Shown in pieces: positions 53,203-60,917 of a stretch of 64,000 nucleotides of DNA. The stretch's first letter is position 1. Every line of letters starts with the position of its first letter. A model generated the notes under the pieces. The model saw only the letters and a program-made list of their open reading frames with translations, was not told where the DNA came from and made no database searches. The DNA is taken from contig CP054185.1 of the NCBI GenBank assembly GCA_015180985.1, positions 1,729,001 to 1,793,000 of the forward strand. The letters run 5' to 3'. Origin of the DNA: Flammeovirgaceae bacterium (lineage in GTDB: Bacteria > Bacteroidota > Bacteroidia > Cytophagales > Cyclobacteriaceae). The position numbers and the translations under genes were made by a program.

Positions 53203-53901
53203 CTATCTTAAATTCTTGTCAATGAAGTCGGTGGTGTAATTTTTCATTGGATCACTATTTCCTTTTTGTCTCTCAGTAGCTAAAAACTCTTCAAACTTGT
53301 CGCGTAAATGTGTCATGTTATTGTCTCGGTTATTCTTGGCTTCCTTTAGCTTGTCAAAGTATTCTTCTCTCTTAATTTCTTTTGTCTGTCCAAAATAGTC
53401 CATAAACTCAAATCTGTAGAATCTTTCGCTTGTTAAGTCACTGAAGCAAATTTCAATTTTGTCTGCCCAATGAATCCAAAATAGTTCAAGCCTTTGATTT
53501 TCATTAAGAGATGTGCATGAAACCCACTTTGTAAATGAGTTCGTCTTTCTATCAGTCGTGTAACGAACAATTAGATTTAATGCAGGGTTTTTAGCGCCAT
53601 TCACTGCAAACCAACTGTCTTTAAATATCCCTTTTATTTGTTCAGGTTTGTCAAGTGTAATAAAAAGAAGAGGTCTTATTTGAAGCCTGTTAAATGCCTT
53701 TGTTGCTTCATAAGTTATTAAGGAAATGTATCCTAACACGATTAAATTGACGATGCTTAAAAAGTAGCCGTTAAATGTTGCGAAGTCAGCCCATCCGTCT
53801 GAATTATCTGCATAGCCGTTATTGAAATGACTAAAATACAGTATCAGTCCTCCCAGAAGGATTGTTATTGAAATTCCAAGTGTCCAAAAAAGTCCTCTCA
53901 T
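53203..53901 (-). CDS. Two-helix membrane protein of unknown function (cassette gene)
   Basis: The 232-residue protein has two N-terminal membrane helices (FWTLGISITILLGGLILYF and FLSIVNLIVLGYISLITYEA) and a cytoplasmic C-terminal domain of about 160 residues ending in a charged helix. No family is recognised. It lies in a cassette bounded by exact inverted 9-mers GTTGCCAGC (53183) and GCTGGCAAC (53924), extended to about 16 of 17 bp. It is AT-rich compared with kdsB next to it. Confidence 0.75.
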   Translation of the reverse strand: MRGLFWTLGISITILLGGLILYFSHFNNGYADNSDGWADFATFNGYFLSIVNLIVLGYISLITYEATKAFNRLQIRPLLFITLDKPEQIKGIFKDSWFAVNGAKNPALNLIVRYTTDRKTNSFTKWVSCTSLNENQRLELFWIHWADKIEICFSDLTSERFYRFEFMDYFGQTKEIKREEYFDKLKEAKNNRDNNMTHLRDKFEEFLATERQKGNSDPMKNYTTDFIDKNLR

Positions 53902-54005
53902 ATCTCGTCACTCAAACAAAATGGCTGGCAACATCCATCTATGTCTATTGTACATATTTCACTTATAAAAATAGCCAATTCAGGCCTTGTTGCTGAAACA
54001 GATCT

Positions 54006-54752
54006 TCAGGGTTTCTCTAAATACTGATGGGCTTTTTCAACATCCTCCGGAACATCAATGCCCATGGTCTCCATCTGGGTTTCAATGACCTTAACGCTAT
54101 AGCCGTTTTCAAGCCACCGCAGTTGTTCCAGTGCTTCGGCTGTTTCAAGCGCTGATACCGGAAGGCGCGTAATCTTTTCAAGTACATCGCTCCGGTAGGC
54201 ATACAGGCCAATGTGTTTAAAGAAATTTCCGCTGGCCGGCCATTCAACCTCCGGCCTGTTGCGCACATGCGGAATGGGCGACCGGCTGAAGTAAAGCGCA
54301 TTGCCTTCTTTTGAAAAAACAACCTTTATAATGTTCGGATTAAATACCGGTTCGGAATCGGTAATGCGTTTGGCTAATGTGGCAATCTCGGTTTTCCCGT
54401 CAAGGGCCCGTGCCAGCAAATTAATTTGTTCCGGCTGTATGAAGGGCTCATCACCCTGCACGTTGATAACATAATCGAACTTTTTCGGCTGCCGGGTAAG
54501 GGCTTCGTAGCAGCGGTCGGTACCGCTTGCATGCTTTTCGTTGGTCATCACCACCGCTCCGCCAAAGGCCTTTACATGATCATAAATAAGCAGGTTATCG
54601 GTGGCCACCACCACCTGGTTTATGTGCGCAGCTTTAGCTGCCTGTTCATACACGCGCTGGATCATGGATTTGCCGCCTATGTCGGCCAAAGGTTTTCCGG
54701 GAAACCGGCTTGAGGCATAACGGGCCGGGATGATGGCTATGATGGATTGCAT
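54006..54752 (-). CDS. kdsB: CMP-KDO synthetase
   Basis: The 248-residue nucleotidyltransferase activates 3-deoxy-manno-octulosonate with CTP for lipopolysaccharide core synthesis. It has the N-terminal IIAIIPARYASSRFPGKPLADIGGK with the CTP-binding 'ARxxSxRxPGKPL' motif, VINVQGDEPFIQPEQI and VPEDVEKAHQYL at the end. It marks the return to core-type base composition after the island. It may be the last gene of a minus-strand operon with the NfeD-type protease and the PqqB-like gene. Confidence 0.96.
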   Translation of the reverse strand: MQSIIAIIPARYASSRFPGKPLADIGGKSMIQRVYEQAAKAAHINQVVVATDNLLIYDHVKAFGGAVVMTNEKHASGTDRCYEALTRQPKKFDYVINVQGDEPFIQPEQINLLARALDGKTEIATLAKRITDSEPVFNPNIIKVVFSKEGNALYFSRSPIPHVRNRPEVEWPASGNFFKHIGLYAYRSDVLEKITRLPVSALETAEALEQLRWLENGYSVKVIETQMETMGIDVPEDVEKAHQYLEKP

Positions 54753-54806
54753 CGGGCAGGCAGAGTGTTTACATGGTTTATTAAAGGCAAAGTTTACATT
54801 AAAAAT

Positions 54807-55640
54807 TCAGAGTGGAAATACCGCGCCAAACCGGGCCACTGCAAAACCCTGTTCCTTCACTTTTTCAAGGGCCATGCCTGCCGGGTTAAGCAGCGGATTG
54901 GTATGATTAAAATGGATAAAATGAATTTTGCCCCGTTCCGATTCCGGTAATGCACCAAATAGTCTCATGCTTTCAATAACGAACGGATGGGGTATTTCGC
55001 TGATGTTGCGGGTTTGAATTTCTTCGCCATCGAAAAAAGTGGCATCCAGAAAAGCGTAATCAACGGTTTTCACAAGGTCAACAATGTTTTTATCCCATTT
55101 TTCCCATTTGTCAATATCGGGGATGAACAGCAACTTTTTGGAAGAACCTTCAACAAGGTATCCGGCTGTTTCAGAAAACTCATCGCGGTGCGGAACTGTA
55201 AATGGAGTAATTGAAACGGAAGGTGATAACCGAATTTTTTCTTCCGGCCTGATCCCGATAAGGTTAATATTTTTCAGATAAACCAACTGGCTCCACGGTC
55301 CGTTTGTTTGCAGGTAGTCCTTCATGCGCGGAAGGGCGTACACAGGCACTCCGTTTGCATTCATGCCTTCCCGGCCCAGGTACATCAGGCCGGCATAGTG
55401 GCCGATGTGTGCGTGCGTAAGCAAAATGCCATCGGGCGCCTTGTTCTCAACACCGGCAAGGTCGTTCAGTAATTTTAGCTGACGGGGTAAATCGGGTGTG
55501 GCTTCAATGATCCAACGCTGATTGGTTTTCGGATCGATAATACCCAGCGATACAACCATGCGGGTTGGATCAGGGTTTTTAAATAGGTCTGTGCAGCAAT
55601 CTTTTTTACAGCCAATATGAGGCGAGCCCGCATCCTGCAG
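54807..55640 (-). pseudogene. PqqB-like metallo-beta-lactamase lipoprotein, C-terminal part (split by IS110)
   Basis: The open frame with an internal ATG (55559) gives 250 residues, but the frame continues upstream through LQDAGSPHIGCKKDCCTDL to the IS110 junction. The N-terminal 40 residues lie on the other side of the element (57165-57286). Counting the CT core once restores the frame exactly (...VILGT-LQDAGSP...), giving a 317-residue protein. The metal-binding motif is THAHIGHYAG, a variant of HxHxDH with Gly for Asp, as in PqqB-like proteins; LLFIPDIDKW and FIHFNHTNPL follow. The gene is inactivated as it stands. Confidence 0.88.
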
Positions 55641-55719
55641 ATACTATGTTTGAAAGAGCATAAGCCCCAGTGTACTAACTTTAATAAGTTATTGTATTAA
55701 AACAAAACACTCAAGGCTT

Positions 55720-56799
55720 ATGCAAAAACAAGTTAACAAAAAATTGGATTTCAGTGGACAAAACATTTACGTTGGTTTAGACACGCACAAGAAACAGATC
55801 ACGGTAACCATCATGGGCGAGAATTTGCACCTTAAAACTTTTAGTCAGCCTCCGGATGTCGATGTGTTGGTAAAATATCTAAATCGGAATTTTCCGGGTG
55901 CAACCTACCATGCTGCTTATGAAGCTGGGTATTCAGGATTTTGGTTGCAAGAAAGACTGCAGGCAAGTGGCGTTAACTGCATGGTTGTTCATGCAGCCGA
56001 TGTGCCGACCAAAGACAAAGAGAAAAAACAAAAACGCGATCCCTTAGACAGTCGAAAAATTGCCAGGTCGTTAAAAAGTGGTGAGCTGGAGGCCATCTAT
56101 GTACCCAGCAAAAATTGTCAGCAAGACCGCAGCCTGTTACGGGCTCGTCAGCGGATTGTAGGCAATCAAACACGATGTCGTAATCGCATCAAAGCCTTAT
56201 TGAGTTATTTTGGGATTAATTACCCCGAACAATTCACCAGGTCGGGCACACATTGGTCTAAGCGATTCATGGAGTGGCTTAAGAAAGTGGACATCGGGAA
56301 AAGTGGGAACAACACATTAGCTACTTACCTGGCTGAAGCAGAATTCTGGAGAAGCACACTAACTACCATCCTCAAACAGATAAACACTCTGTCTGGTGAA
56401 GAGAAATATGCTAAGCCGGTAGAACTGCTGATCAGTGTGCCTGGCATAGGCCGGTTAACAGCCATGATGGTGTTGACTGAGTTAGAAGATATCAAACGAT
56501 TTAAAAGTCGTGATTCATTATGTAACTACATTGGCTTGGTGCCCAATGTTTCCTCATCGAGCGACCGTGAACATGTGGGCGACATCACACAACGAGGCAA
56601 TAAAACGTTAAGGAAGTGCTTCATCGAAAGTGCCTGGGTTGCAGTACGTACCGATCCGGCATTGACTATGAAGTATAACCAACTATGCAGCCGAATGAAG
56701 GGTAATAAAGCCATCATTCGTATTGCCCGGATGTTGGTGAGCCGACTGCGTTATGTGTTGATTAACAAAACGGAATACGAACTTGGCGTAGCCGCTTAA
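55720..56799 (+). CDS. IS110-family transposase (DEDD recombinase), intact
   Basis: The 359-residue protein has the N-terminal RuvC-like DEDD domain (YVGLDTHKKQITVTI with the first Asp, YEAGYSGFWLQ with Glu, and KRDPLDSRKIARSL with the final Asp residues) and the C-terminal Transposase_20 domain (ISVPGIGRLTAMMVLTELEDI) with the serine-containing region NVSSSSDREHVGDITQRGNKTLRK. IS110 recombinases use an element-encoded bridge RNA to pair target and donor DNA. It is intact here and frameshifted in copy 1. Confidence 0.95.
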   Translation: MQKQVNKKLDFSGQNIYVGLDTHKKQITVTIMGENLHLKTFSQPPDVDVLVKYLNRNFPGATYHAAYEAGYSGFWLQERLQASGVNCMVVHAADVPTKDKEKKQKRDPLDSRKIARSLKSGELEAIYVPSKNCQQDRSLLRARQRIVGNQTRCRNRIKALLSYFGINYPEQFTRSGTHWSKRFMEWLKKVDIGKSGNNTLATYLAEAEFWRSTLTTILKQINTLSGEEKYAKPVELLISVPGIGRLTAMMVLTELEDIKRFKSRDSLCNYIGLVPNVSSSSDREHVGDITQRGNKTLRKCFIESAWVAVRTDPALTMKYNQLCSRMKGNKAIIRIARMLVSRLRYVLINKTEYELGVAA

Positions 56800-56818
56800 C
56801 CATATAAAAGTTATAAAC

Positions 56819-56964
56819 GGTGGGCACAATGTAAGGGGACTCTTGCAGCCTCTGGATTTCAGAGTGACTGCTTTCCGCAGATTACAGCCCACCTTTATAA
56901 AAATATAAAAGGTATCGTGCAGCTTCCGAAAAGGAATGACTGCTTATAGAAGATTGATTTTATA
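56819..56964 (+). ncRNA. Candidate IS110 bridge RNA with target- and donor-binding loops
   Basis: Two stem-loops with internal loops follow the transposase stop. First: outer stem GGTGGGC/GCCCACC (56819-56825, 56887-56893) plus TGTAA/TTACA, internal loop sides GGGGACTCTT (56835-56844) and TTTCCGCAGA (56872-56881), closed by GCAG/CTGC. The first side pairs with the right target AGAGTCCCT (8 of 9), and the second is identical to the left target CCGCAG. Second: outer stem TATAAAA/TTTTATA (56904-56910, 56958-56964), closed by GCAG/CTGC, with sides GGTATCGT and TTATAGAAGATTGA. These match the element's own left end (GATAC, by pairing) and right end plus core (ATAGAAGAT, by identity). This is the layout of bridge RNA target- and donor-binding loops. 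Confidence 0.78.
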
Positions 56965-57151
56965 CTTGGTAAAGGGTAAAGCCAGGGCTATGTTGGAAAC
57001 TCTTTTTCGGTTTTCCTAAAAAAGAAAGGACTGCCAATTTTGCCTATTAACAGTCCAAATCTTTTTCAGTGTAAACCCTGCTTGTTCGCTGAGGTTTCCA
57101 ATCGCAGCCACGCAGGTAAAACAATAACAAAATTAGTGCATCAGGACTTGA
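56965..57151. other. Remaining IS110 3' non-coding segment
   Basis: Together with the bridge RNA candidate this forms the roughly 365-bp 3' non-coding part. It contains a further stem GACTGCCAATTTTG/...AACAGTCC (near 57029-57055), also conserved in copy 1, with no open frame. It may be part of the RNA or the right-end structure. Confidence 0.45.
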
Positions 57152-57164
57152 CTTTCAACATAGA

Positions 57165-57286
57165 AGAGTCCCTAAAATAACCAGCGATGTTTCTTTGATT
57201 GAGGTAACCTGCGGCTGCGGTACTTGGTTAGGGTGTTCCCGGTTACAGCCCGCCAGCAGAATAATAAAAAGAAGGAATGCCCTCAT
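57165..57286 (-). pseudogene. PqqB-like metallo-beta-lactamase lipoprotein, N-terminal part
   Basis: ATG 57286 begins MRAFLLFIILLAGCNREH, a lipoprotein signal peptide with Cys14, and continues to ...ETSLVILGT at the IS110 junction. It overlaps the stop of the NfeD-type gene by 4 bp (ATGA), so the two genes were translationally coupled. The rest of the gene is at 54807-55640. Confidence 0.85.
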
Positions 57287-58605
57287 GAAACTTTTTTAAC
57301 CCGAAGTGAGGTCGTCTCATCATCAAGTACTTCAATGGGGTCGCCTTTTTCCAAAAACTCACCGCGGGTGTACGCATCATAAAGCTGCCCGTCAATCATT
57401 ACTTTACCTGCCGGACGCAGCACCGTATAGGCTGATCCTTTTTTACCTTTCATCGATTCGGTAGCGGGTTTTACCATATATCCTTCTGCGCTATCCTGTG
57501 TTTGCACCAACGCAATCCGCTTGAATAAGCGTGTATTGGAAAGACGGGCTCCGCCAACAAATAACACGATAATACCACCGAGTATACCGCCAAAGGCTGC
57601 GGCAACGGCATAGAGGATTTCGTTGGCCGGAACAAATTCAAAATCAAAGGCATCGTTATTTACCATTATCAGAATGAGCGAACCAACTGTAAGCGTAATA
57701 CCGGCAACACCGGCAATGCCAAAACCGGGCAACACAAAAATCTCAACGGCAATCAGGGCTATCCCTGAAAAGAGTGCAATAATTTCCCAGTTTTCGGCCA
57801 GGCCGTTCAGGTAGTAAGGAACCAGATAAAGCACCAGCGCTACAATGGCTGCAAACAGCGGGAAGCCCACACCCGGTGTTTGCAGTTCAAAGTAAATGCC
57901 TCCTATAATGATGAGTATGAGCAAACCGCTGATAAACGGATTCAGAAAAAAGGCAATGATGGTTTCTGTTCCGCTCAGCTCAAATGTTACCAGTTCGTAG
58001 TTTTCAACCTTATTCCGTTTTAAAATTTCTTCAACCGATTCCACTTTGGCTTCACAAAAGCCGTGCTGAATGGCCTCTGATGTGGAGAAGGTAATAATCT
58101 CGCCTTCTTTCTTTACACTGTCAATTACAAGATCTTCATCCACCATGCCTTCGGCTATGCGCGGGTTGCGCCCTTTTTCTTCGGCAGTGGAGCGCATGAT
58201 GGAGCGCATGTATGACTGGTACTTGTCTGGTGCCTTTTCACCGGTGGCGCTTACCACAGTGGCTGCCCCGATGCTGGCACCGGGCGCCATGTAAATGCTG
58301 TCGCAGGCAATGGAAATTAATGCACCGGCCGAGGCGGCATCCGAATTGATGAATACCCATATTGGTTTTTTAAAGGCCATAATGCGGTCCACAATCTCTT
58401 TGGCATCGGTTAATATACCGCCATAGGTATCCATTTCAATTATCACAATATCGGCTTTAATGGTTTCTGCGTTGGTCAGGGCAAGGTCAACGTAGCGCCT
58501 TGTGCGCGGATCAATCTCGCTCTTGATCTCCATCAGCATTACTTTTGTTTTCTGGGCATTAACGGCAGAGGCAAGACCCAGCAATAAAATGAGCATGTAT
58601 TTCAT
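57283..58605 (-). CDS. NfeD-type membrane serine protease
   Basis: The protein has 440 residues from ATG 58605 (MKYMLILLLGLASAVNAQ, a clear signal peptide); the frame also extends to 58650. The N-terminal ClpP/crotonase-like protease domain has INSDAASAGALISIACDSIYM, with the catalytic Ser in SAG, and GASIGAATVV. Then come four to five membrane helices and a C-terminal NfeD OB-fold domain (GKKGSAYTVLRPAGKVMIDGQLYDAYTRG). Long NfeD proteases usually act with stomatin-like proteins. It overlaps the PqqB-like gene (ATGA). Confidence 0.93.
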   Translation of the reverse strand: MKYMLILLLGLASAVNAQKTKVMLMEIKSEIDPRTRRYVDLALTNAETIKADIVIIEMDTYGGILTDAKEIVDRIMAFKKPIWVFINSDAASAGALISIACDSIYMAPGASIGAATVVSATGEKAPDKYQSYMRSIMRSTAEEKGRNPRIAEGMVDEDLVIDSVKKEGEIITFSTSEAIQHGFCEAKVESVEEILKRNKVENYELVTFELSGTETIIAFFLNPFISGLLILIIIGGIYFELQTPGVGFPLFAAIVALVLYLVPYYLNGLAENWEIIALFSGIALIAVEIFVLPGFGIAGVAGITLTVGSLILIMVNNDAFDFEFVPANEILYAVAAAFGGILGGIIVLFVGGARLSNTRLFKRIALVQTQDSAEGYMVKPATESMKGKKGSAYTVLRPAGKVMIDGQLYDAYTRGEFLEKGDPIEVLDDETTSLRVKKVS

Positions 58606-58791
58606 CGGCAGTTTTTCTGAAATCGTTGCGTTAAAATTAACCAAATCCATGCAACAATAGTTTGGCTGATTATTTGTTTACTTAATTGCCGGAAGGCTTT
58701 TTTGGACGTGCGGGGATGGTTAACTTTATGGAAAAGTTGGTGTACCTGCATCCTGAACTGGCAGGCTTGACCGGTTATCCGGAATTTTTTA

Positions 58792-59811
58792 ATGTTGATT
58801 ATGATTAAACTTTTGATTTTTACCGGCCTGGCATTTTATGGCACCGAAGTGCAACCCGACTCGGTTGGGACGGAAGTCATTAACGGAAAGATTTTCATCA
58901 TCCACCGGGTTGACGAAAAAGAAACACTTTACGGAATATCAAGGCGCTATGGGGTAACGGTTAGCCAGATACTGGAGTACAATCCGACAGCCGATGCCGG
59001 CCTTGAAGTGGGGCAGATTTTAAAAGTGCCCTATGTGCCAAGAAGCAAACCACAGCCGGCCCAGGGCAACATCCACAAGGTAGCCGAAAAGGAAACCCTG
59101 TTTTCAATTTCACGAATGTACAACGTAACCGTTGATGAGCTTAAGCAATGGAATAACCTCGCGGATAATGCGCTTGCCGTAGGACAGGAATTGGTTATAA
59201 AAAAGAGTGAATCACTGGTAACAACACAACCCATGCCCGCTCCGCCCCCGGTCAAATCAGTTCAATCCATGCACACGGTGGCTTCAAAAGAAACGCTGTT
59301 TTCTATCGCCCGGCAGTATGGTGTTTCCGTTCAGCAACTGAAGGAATGGAACGGCTTAACTACCGAAGAGTTGAAAATCGGTCAGCAGCTTTTGGTGGCG
59401 CAGCCGGTATATAATAAAGAGCAACCGGTGGTTGCCACAGTAACTGAACGGCCTGTTACCGAAACTCCGCAGAAAGAAGTTACCGCCTCCGTTGTTGATT
59501 TCGGCAAGCCGGTAATCATATCGGAGCCGGTGCGTAGCAGCAACGAAATTGTTGAGTCGGGTCTGGCCGAACTGATTGAGGGCACCGAAGCCAACCGCAA
59601 GTATCTGGCGCTGCATCGCACCGCCCCGGTGGGTACAATCCTTAAAGTGCGCAACGAAATGAACGGCCGCGAGGTGTTTGTGCGGGTTATCGGCAAACTT
59701 CCGGATACGGCACTGACGGACAAACTGGTTATCCGGATTTCCAAATCGGCCTACGACCGGCTGGGAGCAATTGACCCGCGGTTTCGGGTTGAAGTTACTT
59801 TCTATAAGTGA
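58792..59811 (+). CDS. Triple-LysM protein with C-terminal RlpA-like domain
   Basis: The 339-residue protein (start ATG 58792 or 58801) has a short hydrophobic N terminus and three LysM domains of about 45 residues (HRVDEKETLYGISRRYGVT; HKVAEKETLFSISRMYNVT; HTVASKETLFSIARQYGVS), which bind peptidoglycan glycan chains. The last ~100 residues form an RlpA-like double-psi beta-barrel (YLALHRTAPVGTILKVRNEM, VRVIGKLPDT). It probably acts at the cell wall, perhaps at the septum. It overlaps the OmpA-family gene by 4 bp (GTGA). Confidence 0.93.
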   Translation: MLIMIKLLIFTGLAFYGTEVQPDSVGTEVINGKIFIIHRVDEKETLYGISRRYGVTVSQILEYNPTADAGLEVGQILKVPYVPRSKPQPAQGNIHKVAEKETLFSISRMYNVTVDELKQWNNLADNALAVGQELVIKKSESLVTTQPMPAPPPVKSVQSMHTVASKETLFSIARQYGVSVQQLKEWNGLTTEELKIGQQLLVAQPVYNKEQPVVATVTERPVTETPQKEVTASVVDFGKPVIISEPVRSSNEIVESGLAELIEGTEANRKYLALHRTAPVGTILKVRNEMNGREVFVRVIGKLPDTALTDKLVIRISKSAYDRLGAIDPRFRVEVTFYK

Positions 59812-60917
59812 AGAGCGCACTCGTAATTATTGCACAGCTTTTTGTGCTGAAAATTGGTTTGACTCAAAATCTTGTTCCTAATCCTGGTTTTGAAGAATTA
59901 GTTCTTTGCCCGAACAGCTACAGTACCGATCGCAGGGATTTTAATCCGCCCGGTTGGAATTCGCCTACCCGCGGAACGCCCGATCTGTTTCATGCCTGCA
60001 GTTGGGGCGAAGCTGATGTACCTTACAATTGGGCCGGGTCATCCAATGCACACTCCGGTAAAGGGTATGCCGGTATTTACGTGTGGTCGCACAGTCATAA
60101 AGATGTTAATTACCGCGAATACATTCAATGCGAATTAGCCGAACCGCTTAAGGCCGGCCGATTGTACCGGTTGGAATTTTATTTTAAGCTGGCGTCAAAC
60201 TCGGTTTACACCATAAATCGTATTGGGCTTGCTCTTGTACCGAAAGCCGTTAACCTCAGCCATGATCAGGTACTGGAAATACCTCCTGTATTGTCGGTTG
60301 AAAAGGATTCGGCCATCACGGTAACAACCGGATTGTGGGAACAAGCTTCAATGGATTATAAAGCTGTTGGAGGAGAGCAGTTTCTGATTATTGGTAATTT
60401 TTTTGATAACCAATCAACCAAAGCCATGCGGCTTCCGCACCGCATTGGTAAGAATCACATGCTTACCAACAGCGCCTATTATTACATTGATGATGTTTCG
60501 GTTGTTTCACTTGAACCTGATCCGGTACCCGACACAGTTGCCATAACCGGATTTGATGCACAGGCAGTTGAGCTAAACCGGGTTTATATTTTGCAAAACA
60601 TTCAGTTTGAGTTTGACAGTTATGTGTTGATGCGCTCGTCTTTTGCGGAATTGGATAAGGTGGTAAGCTATCTTAATGCCCATAAAGATGTGTCGGTGCG
60701 TCTTTCCGGTCATACTGATTTTATCGGTTCGGATGAGTACAACCTGAAGCTTTCGCGTGAACGGTCACGCAGCGTGGCCGATTACCTGATTTCAAAAGGC
60801 ATTAGCCCAACCAGGATAACCACCTATGGTTTTGGAAAATCGAAGCCGTTACGAACTGAGATGACCGATGAAGCACGCAGTATAAACAGGCGCGTAGAGA
60901 TACGATTTGTTAACTGA
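59808..60917 (+). CDS. OmpA-family protein with N-terminal carbohydrate-binding-like domain
   Basis: The 369-residue exported protein starts at GTG 59808 within the stop of the LysM gene. After a signal peptide (ALVIIAQLFVLKIGLTQN) an N-terminal galactose-binding-like beta sandwich begins with LVPNPGFEELVLCP, a pattern common in Bacteroidota secreted proteins. The C-terminal OmpA domain (IQFEFDSYVLMRSSFAELDK, RLSGHTDFIGSDEYNLKLSRERS, INRRVEIRFVN) binds peptidoglycan. The coupling with a LysM/RlpA protein suggests a joint role in the envelope. Confidence 0.93.
   Translation: MKSALVIIAQLFVLKIGLTQNLVPNPGFEELVLCPNSYSTDRRDFNPPGWNSPTRGTPDLFHACSWGEADVPYNWAGSSNAHSGKGYAGIYVWSHSHKDVNYREYIQCELAEPLKAGRLYRLEFYFKLASNSVYTINRIGLALVPKAVNLSHDQVLEIPPVLSVEKDSAITVTTGLWEQASMDYKAVGGEQFLIIGNFFDNQSTKAMRLPHRIGKNHMLTNSAYYYIDDVSVVSLEPDPVPDTVAITGFDAQAVELNRVYILQNIQFEFDSYVLMRSSFAELDKVVSYLNAHKDVSVRLSGHTDFIGSDEYNLKLSRERSRSVADYLISKGISPTRITTYGFGKSKPLRTEMTDEARSINRRVEIRFVN

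Larger units (their letters stand above)
55639..57164 (+). mobile_element. IS110-family (IS1111-like) element, copy 2 (intact)
   Basis: The element lies between AG core dinucleotides (55639-55640 and 57165-57166). Subterminal inverted repeats are CTATGTTTGAAAG (55644-55656) and CTTTCAACATAG (57152-57163). One 359-codon transposase gene is followed by about 365 bp of structured non-coding sequence. The long non-coding part on the 3' side and the subterminal repeats fit the IS1111 subgroup. The insertion site is CCTGC-AG-AGTCCCT. Confidence 0.92.
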
